Of a stretch of DNA of 64,000 nt, positions 37,738 through 47,965 are shown in pieces. Every line of letters starts with the position of its first letter. Position 1 is the first letter of the stretch. The notes beneath the pieces were generated by a model that worked only from the letters and a program-made list of their open reading frames with translations, was not told the origin of the DNA and searched no databases. This stretch comes from Entamoeba invadens IP1 (taxonomy: Eukaryota; Evosea; Mastigamoebida; Endamoebidae). The stretch spans positions 264,623 to 328,622 of the forward strand of contig NW_004443767.1 in the NCBI RefSeq assembly GCF_000330505.1, in the 5' to 3' direction. The position numbers and the translations under genes are program-made.

Positions 37738-40700
37738 ATGGGAAACGATACCTCCAAACAGCCACAGAAAGGGCCTCCCAAGACGAACTTGGACCTTTCG
37801 AACCAGTTTCTGACTGAACTCCCCATTTCGGTCAAAAACTACACGTCATTAGTTCAGCTCAACCTGAACCACAACACACTGTCAAGTATCAACGTTCTCT
37901 CTCAAATCCATCTCTTGACCAATTTGGATGTGAGCAAAAACGAGTTAGAGACAGTTGATGATGCCGTCATTGTTAGTAACACGTCACTGCTCATTTTAAA
38001 TTACGAAGGCAACAAACTGAAACACATCACGCCACTGATTAACTGTCTTCCCGTTTTTAAACTGAATTTTTCCGAAAACGAGATCGTCGAAATTCCAGAC
38101 ACCATTGGCGACTGTATTGGTCTCACATATCTTTCCTTGGCCAAAAACCAGTTGGTCTCTTTACCCCCAACGATGAGTCGCTTGAAGTCTCTCAAACAAC
38201 TGATATTGTACGGAAACAAGCTGAAGAACTTGCCCCTTCTTGACAAGAGTGGGCTGACGCACTTGGATGTTGCCGACAACGAGTTTGACGTCATCCCCAA
38301 AATAGTATTCAAGTGTCCGTTGGTCAAACTGTATTTGGACAGCAACAATTTGTCCGAAGTCCCCAATGACATCTCTGAGTTGATTGCACTGAAGGAGTTG
38401 ACACTGTCAAGTAATGTCTTGAGGAGTTTACCAAAAGGGATGACGATGTTACCGTCTCTGCAAGTACTTGATGTGGAGAAGAATGACTTGGGAGAGTTTT
38501 ATGATACTAAGCCGAGTTTGCAAGATATCATGGAACACATCAGTGGGGGAGGAGAAGTCCAGACTGTGGCACTTTCTGACAAGAAGGTGCAATCGAAGTA
38601 CGACCGGAGAAAGGCGTCTGTAGAGATTCAGAAGCAACTCCAACTTGAGACTAAGGCAAGAACCTTTGAACCTGCGCCACCAAGAAGACTGCTCATTCGA
38701 GTGTTTGGTGAAGGCAATGCGACGTGGGCTGCTTTTGTGCCGTTTGAAAGAGGCGATGGGAAGAAAGTGACTGTCTCCATATATAGAGGAGATGCCTATC
38801 TGTTTGACACAGGGAAGAGTCTGACAGTGTTTTACGGGAAGGAGTGCAATAAAAGTCGACGACAGAAATGTGACAAACTTGTTGCAGCAATGAAGAAGGA
38901 GATTGGCGTGAGTAAAGTCGACTTCATCGACTGTAACGAGAAAAAGATGCGGAAGATGAAAACGGACGATTTGCTGAAGCCTTTCAACCAATTTTTCCAG
39001 ACGAATTACATCAGAAATATTTATAAAGCAAAAGACGTTATTCAGAGAATCACTGATACAATCAAAGTCTTTGTCATTGCCATCCAACGACATGGGCCAC
39101 AGATCTTGTTGGTACCTGGGCGACCGAATAAAACACAATTGAATAGTAACACGACGGTTGTGTTGGATACTGGAGTGTTGGTATATGTCTGGTACGGCAA
39201 AGATGCGACTCCAACGGAACGAACTATTGCTGTGTTGAAAGCAGAAGAGATACTTGAATCGTCAATGAGAAGGAAAGACAAACTTGAGTTTGTCATTCAA
39301 GGCGCGGAGTTTGCACTGTTCAATGAGTACTTTGTGGACAATGATGACGACGAACAAAGGAAATTACTCGGGGAAGAGAAGAAAGACGACAACAAGATGT
39401 ACGAGGACATGTTAAAAGAAATGCTCGATGACTTAGCAGAAGACACGCGATTTGATCCAGAAGATCAGTTTGTGAGAGAAATCACACCACGATGTGCATC
39501 TGCGACGCCACGAACGAGTGAGTATGGTGAAAAGAAGTCGTCCTCGGACGCCGAACGAAGTGATGTTGAAGACGATAATGAAGTCATCAAATCAGTGTCA
39601 CCGTTTTTAAGAGAAGCAGACGCTGAAGCCGAAAAAATAGACAAGAAGGAAATGATCGAAATAGAGGTACCCGAAGTGTGCGAAGTCGAACCAATTGAAC
39701 TCAAAGAGCTCAATGTTACAATGTTAAAAGAAATTGGTTCAAAGGCGAGAATTGAGAAAGAAGATGAAAATGTCAGGAGTGAGAAAGTAAGAGAAGATGT
39801 TGGTGGTGATGTGAAAAAGAGTGGAATTCGAAGAGATGTTGAAGCTCCTCGGGAGTGTCAGACTGTGATTGAAATAGCCAAGTCGGCACATCAAAGAAAG
39901 GAAAGTGCGACAAAGTTCAAGTTGGATAAAAAGCGAGTGAAGTCAATAAAGATCAAAGAAGATGTGCGGAGTGAGTACCATCGATTACCTCTTAAAAAGG
40001 TTGTCGACGCCGTCGAAGCCAAAAAAGAAGAAATTGTTGAAGTTGAAGCGCCGAATGCGTGTCATAGTGAGTTCGTCAAAGAGACCAAAAATGGAGTCAA
40101 AGAAAATTTGGACTTAAGTCGGTTACAGGTTGAGAGACAGAAAACGCCAAAAGTGAAAGAAGATGTGAAAGGTGCTGTTCGACAAAGTGGAATTATTTCA
40201 GTAGAAGTGAGTCATTCGCGTTCATTGACGCCAAGTGGGAGAGAAGAAATTGAAAAGGAATTCCAACAAAATAAAGAGCACGAACGATGGGAGAAAGACA
40301 AGGTGAACTTGGAAGGAAGAGTGGAGAGGCCGCCAATACACAAGAATGACATTGAAATAGTTGTTCCAAAGGTTGTCAATAACAAACAAAAGCTTCAAGT
40401 CATTGAGGAGATCATTAGTGAAGAAATCATTGAGGACGTCGCACCAAAAGAACAGATGACAGTGGCATGTATTACTCCAGACAAGAACAATGATAATAAA
40501 AAAGAAGAGAAGAACCAAGGTGGACAACACGTTGATACAAAGGAGGACAAAAACGACTGGAAGCAGTTAGTCGACAACAAAGAAGTGAAAACGATGAATA
40601 TCAAATTCCGCAATGTGAAGCGACAAAAAGGGAAAGATAGTACGGACGTGTTTAAAGCACAGAAAGTCGCAATTGGGAACACCTCACAACTTGCCGAGAA

Positions 40701-42822
40701 AACAGCGAAAGCAGTGCACCAAGTTGTTGCGGAGGACTTGCTCTTTCAGCGCAAAAAATTGGCGACTATAGAGAAAGGCAACGCAAGAGATTTGAAGCGA
40801 CTCATCCATGTCAAAGGAAAGAAGAAACCCTTTGCGAGGTTAGTGGAGTGTTCTTGGATGTCGTTGAACTCGGGCGACGCGTTTTTGTTTGACCCTGGAA
40901 AAGGAGCAAAGACCATTTACGTGTGGCTAGGTAAGGACTCGAACACGATGGAGAAGGGCAAAGCAGCCAATTTAGCGAAATTTATTGCATTAGAGCGGAA
41001 TGGTGCGAAGATACAAACGGAAGATGAAGGGAAAGAGTCCAACGAATTTTGGTTTGAATTTGGGAAGCCTACGGGGAACATTCGCAGTAGTGAAGAGGGC
41101 GGCGACGACGTTTTGATAGAACAAGCGCAAATGAAGTACGTCACGTTATACAAATATTGGTGGGACGGATTGAAAGAGAAAGTTGATATTGAGAGATGGA
41201 GTTACGACGGGAAGGACATATCGAAAACATCGTTGGAGACAAACAGCTGTTACATACTTGATTGCTATAGTGAGATGTACATGTGGGTTGGAGGAAGATT
41301 AGCGAAAGACCGAAGACAACAATACATCCAAGACTGTCAAAAGAGATATTTAGAGCGAAGGAAGGAGGTCTGGATTGCACCACTTTTCTTTGAGTTTCCA
41401 GGGTATGAGCAAGTCATGTTCAAAGAGCGCTTCTGCGACTTTTTGGAAGCGCCAAAGAAGCTGAAAAGCTGGGAATTTGATGACACGCCGATATCAAGAG
41501 GGAGTGCTGTGGACTATACGATGATGTTGAGTAAAGAGATTCCAGTGAGGAAGGAGGTCTACATCGACAACGCAGACGGAAAGAAGAAGATCTGGCGTAT
41601 TGAAGAGTTCAACCGAGTCGATATAACAGAGGAGGGAGAGTTTTTTGAGAGTGAGAGTTACATAGTGCAATACACATACGTCAAATGGAACACCGACTTC
41701 CACATTTTGTATTTCTGGCAAGGGAGAAATTGTCCAACACTTGATAAAGGAGCTTGTGCGCGTTTGACTGTTGATTTACACATGACACTCAAAGACGAAG
41801 GGAAGGAGTTTCGAGTGGCACAAAACACGGAGACGACCCACTTCTTGAGCATATTCTCGAAGTTTGTGGTCAGACTTGGGAAGGATCCTGTTGCTAAGTT
41901 GGAGACTAAGGGTAAGCGGGTGTGGGAGACTGATATCTTGACAAACACAAAAGCGAGTAAAAAACTTGTGTTTGACATTAGAAGGTGTGGAGTGAATTTA
42001 GACAAAGTGAAAGCAGTTGAAATTGAGTGGAAGATGTGTGAGGACAGACTCACTTCCGAAGCCGTCTTTTTGATCACGACAGAGACAAAGGCATATATCT
42101 GGAAGGGCAAATTAACAAACACTGCTGAATTGACATATGCGAGAAATTTGGTGAAAGAGTACGCTGATGTGAAGCGCAATGAAGTGATTGAGTACGACGA
42201 AGGAAAGGAGAGCGCTGAGTTTTGGAAAGCGTTGGGCGGGAAGCGTTCCGTCGAGCCGCGAGTTTTGATGTGGCGCAATCGACTGTTTGAAATGTCATCT
42301 AAAACCGGAGTCTTTGGTGTTGAAGAAGTGACTGACTGGTATCAAGACGACTTGGAGAAGAAATCAGGAATGTTGTTGGATTGCTACGACGTGAGTTATT
42401 TGTGGGTGGGCAAAAACATTTCCGAAATTGACAAGAAGTTTTCGATGGAGACAGTGGGGGAGTATATTGCTCGATCGAAAGAGGAAGAGCGTAACAAAAG
42501 AAAGTGTTATATAGTACAGGACGGAAAGGAGCCTTTTGTGTTTACGAATTACTTCCACGGGTGGAGAATAGCAGCAAAACAAGTGGTTTCAGTGAGGGAT
42601 AATATTAAGGACTGCCATGACGAATTGATGAAATTGTCTTCGAAGTACTCGTACGACGATTTGTTGCACAAACGATACCCTAAAGAACTTGATAAATCAC
42701 GACTCGAAGATTACTTGAGCGACGAAGAATTCATCAAATTATTCAAAATGACAAGACCCGAGTTTGAAGCTCTGCCAGGATGGAAGAAACAGAAGCAGAA
42801 ATACGAACTTAAGTTATATTGA
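37738..42822 (+). CDS. LRR-gelsolin-villin headpiece protein (flightless-I/villin-like)
   Basis: The first ATG (37738) gives 1694 residues; the longer frame from TTG 37711 is not used. The start MGNDTS fits an N-myristoylation signal (Gly2, Ser6). Residues about 20-250 are roughly ten leucine-rich repeats. Two gelsolin-like domains follow (about 314-420 and 441-535), then a 480-residue charged Lys/Glu linker, then about five more gelsolin-like domains (about 1019-1600), and finally a villin headpiece (about 1637-1694, with YSYDDLLHKRYP, DYLSDEEF and LPGWKKQK). It should cap, sever or bundle actin filaments, possibly at membranes and under Ras-family control through the LRRs, as in flightless-I. 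Three KEDV-type repeats lie in the linker near residues 682, 736 and 804. AACTTGAAAA lies 6 nt before the ATG. The gap to the upstream gene is 33 bp. Family is secure. Confidence 0.94.
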   Translation: MGNDTSKQPQKGPPKTNLDLSNQFLTELPISVKNYTSLVQLNLNHNTLSSINVLSQIHLLTNLDVSKNELETVDDAVIVSNTSLLILNYEGNKLKHITPLINCLPVFKLNFSENEIVEIPDTIGDCIGLTYLSLAKNQLVSLPPTMSRLKSLKQLILYGNKLKNLPLLDKSGLTHLDVADNEFDVIPKIVFKCPLVKLYLDSNNLSEVPNDISELIALKELTLSSNVLRSLPKGMTMLPSLQVLDVEKNDLGEFYDTKPSLQDIMEHISGGGEVQTVALSDKKVQSKYDRRKASVEIQKQLQLETKARTFEPAPPRRLLIRVFGEGNATWAAFVPFERGDGKKVTVSIYRGDAYLFDTGKSLTVFYGKECNKSRRQKCDKLVAAMKKEIGVSKVDFIDCNEKKMRKMKTDDLLKPFNQFFQTNYIRNIYKAKDVIQRITDTIKVFVIAIQRHGPQILLVPGRPNKTQLNSNTTVVLDTGVLVYVWYGKDATPTERTIAVLKAEEILESSMRRKDKLEFVIQGAEFALFNEYFVDNDDDEQRKLLGEEKKDDNKMYEDMLKEMLDDLAEDTRFDPEDQFVREITPRCASATPRTSEYGEKKSSSDAERSDVEDDNEVIKSVSPFLREADAEAEKIDKKEMIEIEVPEVCEVEPIELKELNVTMLKEIGSKARIEKEDENVRSEKVREDVGGDVKKSGIRRDVEAPRECQTVIEIAKSAHQRKESATKFKLDKKRVKSIKIKEDVRSEYHRLPLKKVVDAVEAKKEEIVEVEAPNACHSEFVKETKNGVKENLDLSRLQVERQKTPKVKEDVKGAVRQSGIISVEVSHSRSLTPSGREEIEKEFQQNKEHERWEKDKVNLEGRVERPPIHKNDIEIVVPKVVNNKQKLQVIEEIISEEIIEDVAPKEQMTVACITPDKNNDNKKEEKNQGGQHVDTKEDKNDWKQLVDNKEVKTMNIKFRNVKRQKGKDSTDVFKAQKVAIGNTSQLAEKTAKAVHQVVAEDLLFQRKKLATIEKGNARDLKRLIHVKGKKKPFARLVECSWMSLNSGDAFLFDPGKGAKTIYVWLGKDSNTMEKGKAANLAKFIALERNGAKIQTEDEGKESNEFWFEFGKPTGNIRSSEEGGDDVLIEQAQMKYVTLYKYWWDGLKEKVDIERWSYDGKDISKTSLETNSCYILDCYSEMYMWVGGRLAKDRRQQYIQDCQKRYLERRKEVWIAPLFFEFPGYEQVMFKERFCDFLEAPKKLKSWEFDDTPISRGSAVDYTMMLSKEIPVRKEVYIDNADGKKKIWRIEEFNRVDITEEGEFFESESYIVQYTYVKWNTDFHILYFWQGRNCPTLDKGACARLTVDLHMTLKDEGKEFRVAQNTETTHFLSIFSKFVVRLGKDPVAKLETKGKRVWETDILTNTKASKKLVFDIRRCGVNLDKVKAVEIEWKMCEDRLTSEAVFLITTETKAYIWKGKLTNTAELTYARNLVKEYADVKRNEVIEYDEGKESAEFWKALGGKRSVEPRVLMWRNRLFEMSSKTGVFGVEEVTDWYQDDLEKKSGMLLDCYDVSYLWVGKNISEIDKKFSMETVGEYIARSKEEERNKRKCYIVQDGKEPFVFTNYFHGWRIAAKQVVSVRDNIKDCHDELMKLSSKYSYDDLLHKRYPKELDKSRLEDYLSDEEFIKLFKMTRPEFEALPGWKKQKQKYELKLY

Positions 42823-44115
42823 ATTAACTCATTTTCATAATTGAAGGTTTGTGTGTATTTTCGAAATAAAAAAAGTGACTTTTGCGAATGATTTGATTCA
42901 CAATTTTTTTAATTTAAAAATTCAATTAAAATAACTAAACAAATTATTTCAATTGTAAAAAAACAATTTTTAAATTCTTCTGTTTAAAAAAATTTCATTG
43001 AATTTCAAATTAATTTAACAATCAATTTGAAAAATGTTGTTGATTGAAATGAAGAATTCATACAATCAACAAAATCAACATTTTTTTTTAACTAAACTAT
43101 AATTTGAAAATTGTTTATTTAATGGTTATGATTGTAATTATAATTTAGAACTATTAATTTAATACCATTTTTATTTAGTTTAAATAAGTAAATGGTTTTA
43201 GATAAAAGCTATAATTAAAATAATAATACTTTTAATTAAATTGTTATGATTTTTTATGCATAACAAAAATAAAAAATAAATAAAATGATATATTTTCGGG
43301 ATATAAAAATTTAATTATATTTAATCAAATGGAATTAAAATGCTTAACGGAAGTCTTATATTGTATTTCACCCGCTTTTTATCGAACAACATTACCGTTA
43401 TAAAACTGTCCTAAAATAATTTGCTTTTCGAAATGTACTTCTTTCCATGTTTGTGCAAAGAGATGGAGGTTGAAAAAAGTGAAGAGTTTTTCATTTGGGG
43501 AAGTATTGAATTATTTTTGAAATGGTAAATTAATAGCTTCTGATTGGTTTTCAACTTATTAACAACTGTTTAATTTTTAAAGATGAGAACGAACAAACTT
43601 GGAGGATAAATATTAGGGAAATACATATTTACTTGGGCGGGCTCTCTGTTAAAATATTGTTTCAAACAAACCTTTTTAAAAAAGGTTGAAAAGTTCAAAA
43701 AACGAAGACAAAACGTTTGAAAGACTACAAGGAAAAAAGTAAGGGCATTTTCAAATATATGGTGATAGTGTTTTTTATATTAATCAAAATAATTCAAACA
43801 AAATGGGAAATTAAAATTATCAAGAAAAAATAAAGAAGAAATGCGGAAAGTGTTTTTTAAAAATTAACAACAAAATGGGAATTGTGAAAAATCAACATAG
43901 CTAAGAAAAGAGGAGAATCTCCGTCTTTTAAAAAAATATAGATATGAGGGAAAGTGAGGCACAGAAATGGGGAGTGTAAAGGATTTCAGGATTTTTGCTG
44001 CTTGGAGACAGTTCAAGAGGGGGTTTGCACCTCTTTTTTTTTCAAAAAATTCAAAAGAGTTAATTATATATCCACACTATATAAACTCATTTTGAACTGA
44101 TTGAAGTCATTCCAA
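42823..44115. other. Intergenic region, 1.3 kb
   Basis: This stretch is AT-rich with scattered GC-richer patches (about 43320-43640 and 43880-44040). A short hairpin AAGAGG/CCTCTT followed by a T run lies near 44016-44040. No long ORF is visible. A small RNA gene cannot be excluded, but I see no tRNA or snRNA signature. Confidence 0.4.
44077..44087 (+). promoter_or_regulatory. TATA-like box of small HTH-like gene
   Basis: CTATATAAACT lies 29-39 nt upstream of the ATG at 44116, and TTTGAACTGATTGAA lies between them. Confidence 0.5.
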
Positions 44116-44436
44116 ATGGCTAAGAGCATGTTCACTCCTTGCAGAAAAGACTTCTATGAAGTTGTTATTGGATTTGGTGTTCCCAGCTCGCCTACACTTT
44201 CAAATGAAACTGTTTCAACTACACTCAATGTCGTCGAAGAGAAAAAGTCACCCAAAAGAAAGAGATGGTCCAAAGATGTTAGACAGCGTGCTGTGCTCGT
44301 TGGTCAAGAACTTGGACTTTCTAAAGCTATCAGACTTCTACAGAAGCAACCAGACTATAAAGATTTGTGTGCGTCAACACTGTACTATTGGATCAAATCA
44401 TCTGATCATCACGTCGCGTCTGCGAGTAAAATCTAA
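44116..44436 (+). CDS. Small helix-turn-helix-like protein
   Basis: The frame opens at TTG 44101; the ATG at 44116 gives 106 residues. After a Ser/Thr-rich N-terminal half comes a basic KRKRWSKDVRQR segment, then helices AVLVGQELGLSKAIRLLQ and CASTLYYWIKS. A basic run followed by a GLSKAIRLL turn and a second helix with TLYYW is the look of transposase-type or Psq-type helix-turn-helix domains, in which the last helix reads DNA. There is no catalytic domain. A TATA-like box sits at the normal distance and composition is coding-like. It could be a small DNA-binding regulator, perhaps domesticated from a transposon. Real gene is likely; function is inference. Confidence 0.68.
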   Translation: MAKSMFTPCRKDFYEVVIGFGVPSSPTLSNETVSTTLNVVEEKKSPKRKRWSKDVRQRAVLVGQELGLSKAIRLLQKQPDYKDLCASTLYYWIKSSDHHVASASKI

Positions 44437-45710
44437 TACTTGTAATGTTGATATTTGTTACGATTTGGTTTAAAGTAAATTTTGGTTGAAAGACTTTTCT
44501 TCAATTATACATATAATTTTAACATCTGTCTTTTGGCATCTATTTTGAAAGAGGTTAACTTTATCCAAGTCTGCCAAGGAGATTCGTTTTAGACTTGCTG
44601 TCTTCCATTTTAATTAATTATTTAATTATTTTCATGTCCACAATACATTGTTAAGTATAATTTGGAATAATATTTTAAACTATTACACAAAGAAAGTGAT
44701 CAAAAATTGGCAGTTTTAACATGTTGTTGTGTATTTTTAAAAATAGTTTTGAAGCCACATTTCTTATTTGACACTTTTTTTTTCAAATAGAAAAACCGAA
44801 TTTTTTTACAATTTACATTTTTCAATTAACATAGCTCTATCCCATTTCTAAATTTCATTTTCTCAAATTAGAGTTTTATAACTGATTTGTTATATTTTTT
44901 TAATATTTTTTTAATATTTTTTAATTATTCATAATTTGTTGCAGTTATGGGTATCTTCAAGTCTTTTTATCTTGGTATTTGGAAGTTGAAACAAAAAACA
45001 AAAATCAAGTTAATACCCGTTGTTTCTTTCCCAAAAAACTCCTCAATCACTAAAAATCTCCCTGAAAAAATGGTTTTGCACCCATTAACACAAAACTTTA
45101 TCAAATCAAAACAAAAAATAATGATAAGTTATTATTGATATCACTTAACATTAAATTCAAAAACCCCTACAAATGCTATTACTTTTTTATCACAAATAAA
45201 TAGTATCATTAAAATAATACAATAATATCTTTTTATGTTCAAACAACACACTTATTTCTTACATTCTTTTGGGAATAATGTATTTAATGCAAAATTTATA
45301 ACTCAAATAATATTAACATTAATAATAGTTTCAGTTACTTATACTATTATTTTTATTACTGTAATTGAAAATGATGGAAAAAAAAATTAAGAGACATATA
45401 AATTGAACCATTAAAAAAATCATAATTTATTTTTTAATAGTTAATAGTATTTATAGGTAAAAATACAACAATCAGAGGTTTCCAAAATCACAATCCTAAT
45501 ACCCACGTCACCATTATTTAACCAAAATGAACATTTTTTCTTATAAATTTGTACGTTATAATACCACATTTTCGGCAATAATTATTTTGGAAACGCTTGA
45601 CAATAATTAAACAAATGAATAAATTTAAAACAAATTAAAAATAAACTATTATCAACCATACTCGTTACTTGACGCGAATAGACACACAGACAAACTACTC
45701 AATTCAGCAA
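44437..45710. other. Convergent intergenic region, 1.3 kb
   Basis: This is AT-rich DNA between convergent genes. A 63-codon ATG frame at 44947-45138 is Lys/Ile/Ser-rich and AT-biased, so it is not accepted. No RNA gene or repeat is seen. Confidence 0.4.
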
Positions 45711-47069
45711 TCAAAACATCGAGATATTTGGCCGATGTGTCGCTGTGGACGTTAACGTTCTGTGGAGTTGCTTTACGACCTTTTTTCTCTTTTCGATTTC
45801 GCGGGGCGAACAGTCTGGTGACAGTTTGATGTGTTGTTCCACACCTGCCTCAGACGGCCTTCTTTGTCTGTTAATGCTGAGAAGGTTTTCGACTGATGGT
45901 GATTGAGTTAGACGCAATCGTAAATTAGGAGAGACTGAGTCGAGGTACTCCTTTATTTTAATGTTAAACATTTGTAAATCGCCTTTTTCGTTAAATGAGA
46001 GGGACACCGTAGAGTCTGCGGTTTGAAGAATTAAGTGATCGTCAAAGGATTCAAACGACTCGATGTTATTTAACACCTTTTCGATGTATATCTTCGACCC
46101 TTTTTCCTTCCCAAATACTACATGTCGTGAGAACAAAACCCCAAAGTTGACGTCCTTCATTGGGAAGTACGCACACTTCTCAATCAGTGTCAATGCCTTC
46201 ACAGACACTTTCAACATGAAGAATTCATTATTCAAATCAACTTCATCCGTCTTCCACTTCAATTTAGGAAGAAGCGCCTCCTTCTCACTCTCCGAATTAA
46301 AATACTTCTGTGTGGAGTTGTTATCTAACAGCACATCATACACTTCGTCGAACAATCGCTCGACCAATTTCTTCTGCGCTCCATCCATTAAGTTCTTGAG
46401 AGTGTTTAAAAAGAGTGGGTACTTTGTGATGTGTTGCACTGGCTTAATTAAGTAGTCCATGACATTCAGTCCTTTCACCTCAGGGTTCTTAGTCACCAAA
46501 TCGATCTCTGGAATCTCCTTTCGTGCTTTTGGCAACAAATTCACGACTCTCTCGTAGAAGATGCAGTAATTACTATATATCGATAAGTCCTTCACACAAT
46601 CAAACAATTTCTCATAGTCCTTGTTGCGAAGGATCTTCACAAGCTTCTCTGATAACGCGACGATCTTCAAAACTACAATTTCAATGTTTTTCACGTGGAC
46701 CCCTACCGTTTTGGATTTCATCAGAATCCTCCCGTAGTTCTTCAAATACGTGACCATACAGTTCATAAACTCTTCTTCAGTTGTTATGACTTCATTGAGA
46801 ACGTTGTTCACTTCTTTCTGTTGCTTCTGTTTCTTCTGGTTGGCCGCTATTTGTTGTACCTCGGGAGTAAACGCATTTTGAATGATCGCGTTGATGAAGT
46901 CAGTGTACTTCCGTGTCCCATCTTCAAGGGATATATCAGAGGTCTTCATTTGAGTGAGTACAGTGCGGAATTGATCAATTATGTCCGGAAGTTGAATCGA
47001 TAACTGGAAAACTCGCAAGTCGATCTGTCCCATTTCGTCCGATGTGGTTATAGCTTCGTCGTGTGACAT
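45711..47069 (-). CDS. Rho guanine nucleotide exchange factor (DH domain)
   Basis: This 452-residue protein carries a DH (RhoGEF) domain at about residues 75-270. It begins VLNEVITTEEEFMNCMVTYL, and its signature helix reads MDYLIKPVQHITKYPLFLNTL at about 204-224, very close to the family CR3 motif. A PH-like region follows (about 280-390), with strands such as VNFGVLFSRHVVFGK and HLILQTADSTVSLSF. The N-terminal 70 residues are helical and the C-terminal 60 are basic and Ser/Pro-rich. It should load GTP on Rac/Rho-type GTPases that drive amoeboid motility, phagocytosis and pinocytosis. The start is ATG; an upstream ATG at 47098 is out of frame and short. DH assignment is secure, the PH part probable. 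Confidence 0.9.
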   Translation of the reverse strand: MSHDEAITTSDEMGQIDLRVFQLSIQLPDIIDQFRTVLTQMKTSDISLEDGTRKYTDFINAIIQNAFTPEVQQIAANQKKQKQQKEVNNVLNEVITTEEEFMNCMVTYLKNYGRILMKSKTVGVHVKNIEIVVLKIVALSEKLVKILRNKDYEKLFDCVKDLSIYSNYCIFYERVVNLLPKARKEIPEIDLVTKNPEVKGLNVMDYLIKPVQHITKYPLFLNTLKNLMDGAQKKLVERLFDEVYDVLLDNNSTQKYFNSESEKEALLPKLKWKTDEVDLNNEFFMLKVSVKALTLIEKCAYFPMKDVNFGVLFSRHVVFGKEKGSKIYIEKVLNNIESFESFDDHLILQTADSTVSLSFNEKGDLQMFNIKIKEYLDSVSPNLRLRLTQSPSVENLLSINRQRRPSEAGVEQHIKLSPDCSPREIEKRKKVVKQLHRTLTSTATHRPNISMF

Positions 47070-47965
47070 TTTTGCTCTTTTAGTTTTGTACGAGCCATTT
47101 TATCTTCATGAAAACAAAGTCATCACTTTGACTTTACTCATATCACAAAGTCACCCTGAAATTTTTTTTTCTTTGTTTTTTAGTCAAAAACTTTTGTGTT
47201 GTCAATTTCTCGAAAAAAAATTTATTTTCATTGTTTTTACTAGTAATTTACTAATTATATATTATCTTCAATGTATTTATAAAATAAATCTTTGGTTCTT
47301 TGTTAAACAAATATAATTATTTATTATATATTTATAGTTAATCATTTTTTAAAAAAGCCAAAACAATTAAGTTTTGGGATAAAAAACAAAATGTTTTACA
47401 AAATGAAATGTGTCTTTCGTAAAAAAAACGTGTTATTTTGTTTATTTCTGCAAATTAAAAAAAAATTTGAACATCTATATTTTTTTTTTGTTAAAATAAT
47501 AATAATATACTAATATAATTCTTAATAGTTTTAAAAATTATTAAATTAAATAATAACAACGTAAAATAAACTACATGTTGACTAAGAAATAGATTTAACT
47601 AATGATGGAGACATCAATCAGTATATACTTTGTTCATTTTATATTTATTCATCGAATAGTACTGTTTTGAAATTGAGTGATATTTACTAACGAATGTTTT
47701 TTATTTTTCTTTAAATTTAAAAAAGTGTTTTATTTAAAACATTTGTAATAAATGAAAAATATAATAACAAAAAAATAAAAATTGCAATTTTTTTGTTTTA
47801 TAAAACCTATTTAGTAAAATTTACAAATATATTTTATAATAATAATAACTACAAAGTAACATTCGACTAATTAAGTCTATTGTATTAAGTTTTTAAAGAT
47901 AAACATGTGCTACAACTTTGACAATAAAAACAACAAAGTAGTAGATTCAAATGGATGTGCTGAAT
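47070..47965. other. Intergenic region between RhoGEF and NF-YA genes
   Basis: This is 896 bp of AT-rich DNA holding the RhoGEF promoter and the 3' end of the NF-YA transcript. No ORF or strong repeat is visible. Confidence 0.4.

Noticed and set aside
42900..44050. Possible tRNA or snRNA gene in GC-richer patches with a hairpin and T run
   Set aside because: No cloverleaf, B-box-like promoter sequence or known snRNA motif could be recognised.
44947..45138. 63-codon frame starting MGIFKSF
   Set aside because: The MG start hinted at myristoylation, but the rest is Lys/Ile/Ser-rich AT-driven sequence without coding character.
47053..47098. Short minus-strand uORF starting MARTK near the RhoGEF start
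   Set aside because: The resemblance to the histone H3 N-terminus is coincidence; it is about 16 codons long and out of frame with the main ATG.
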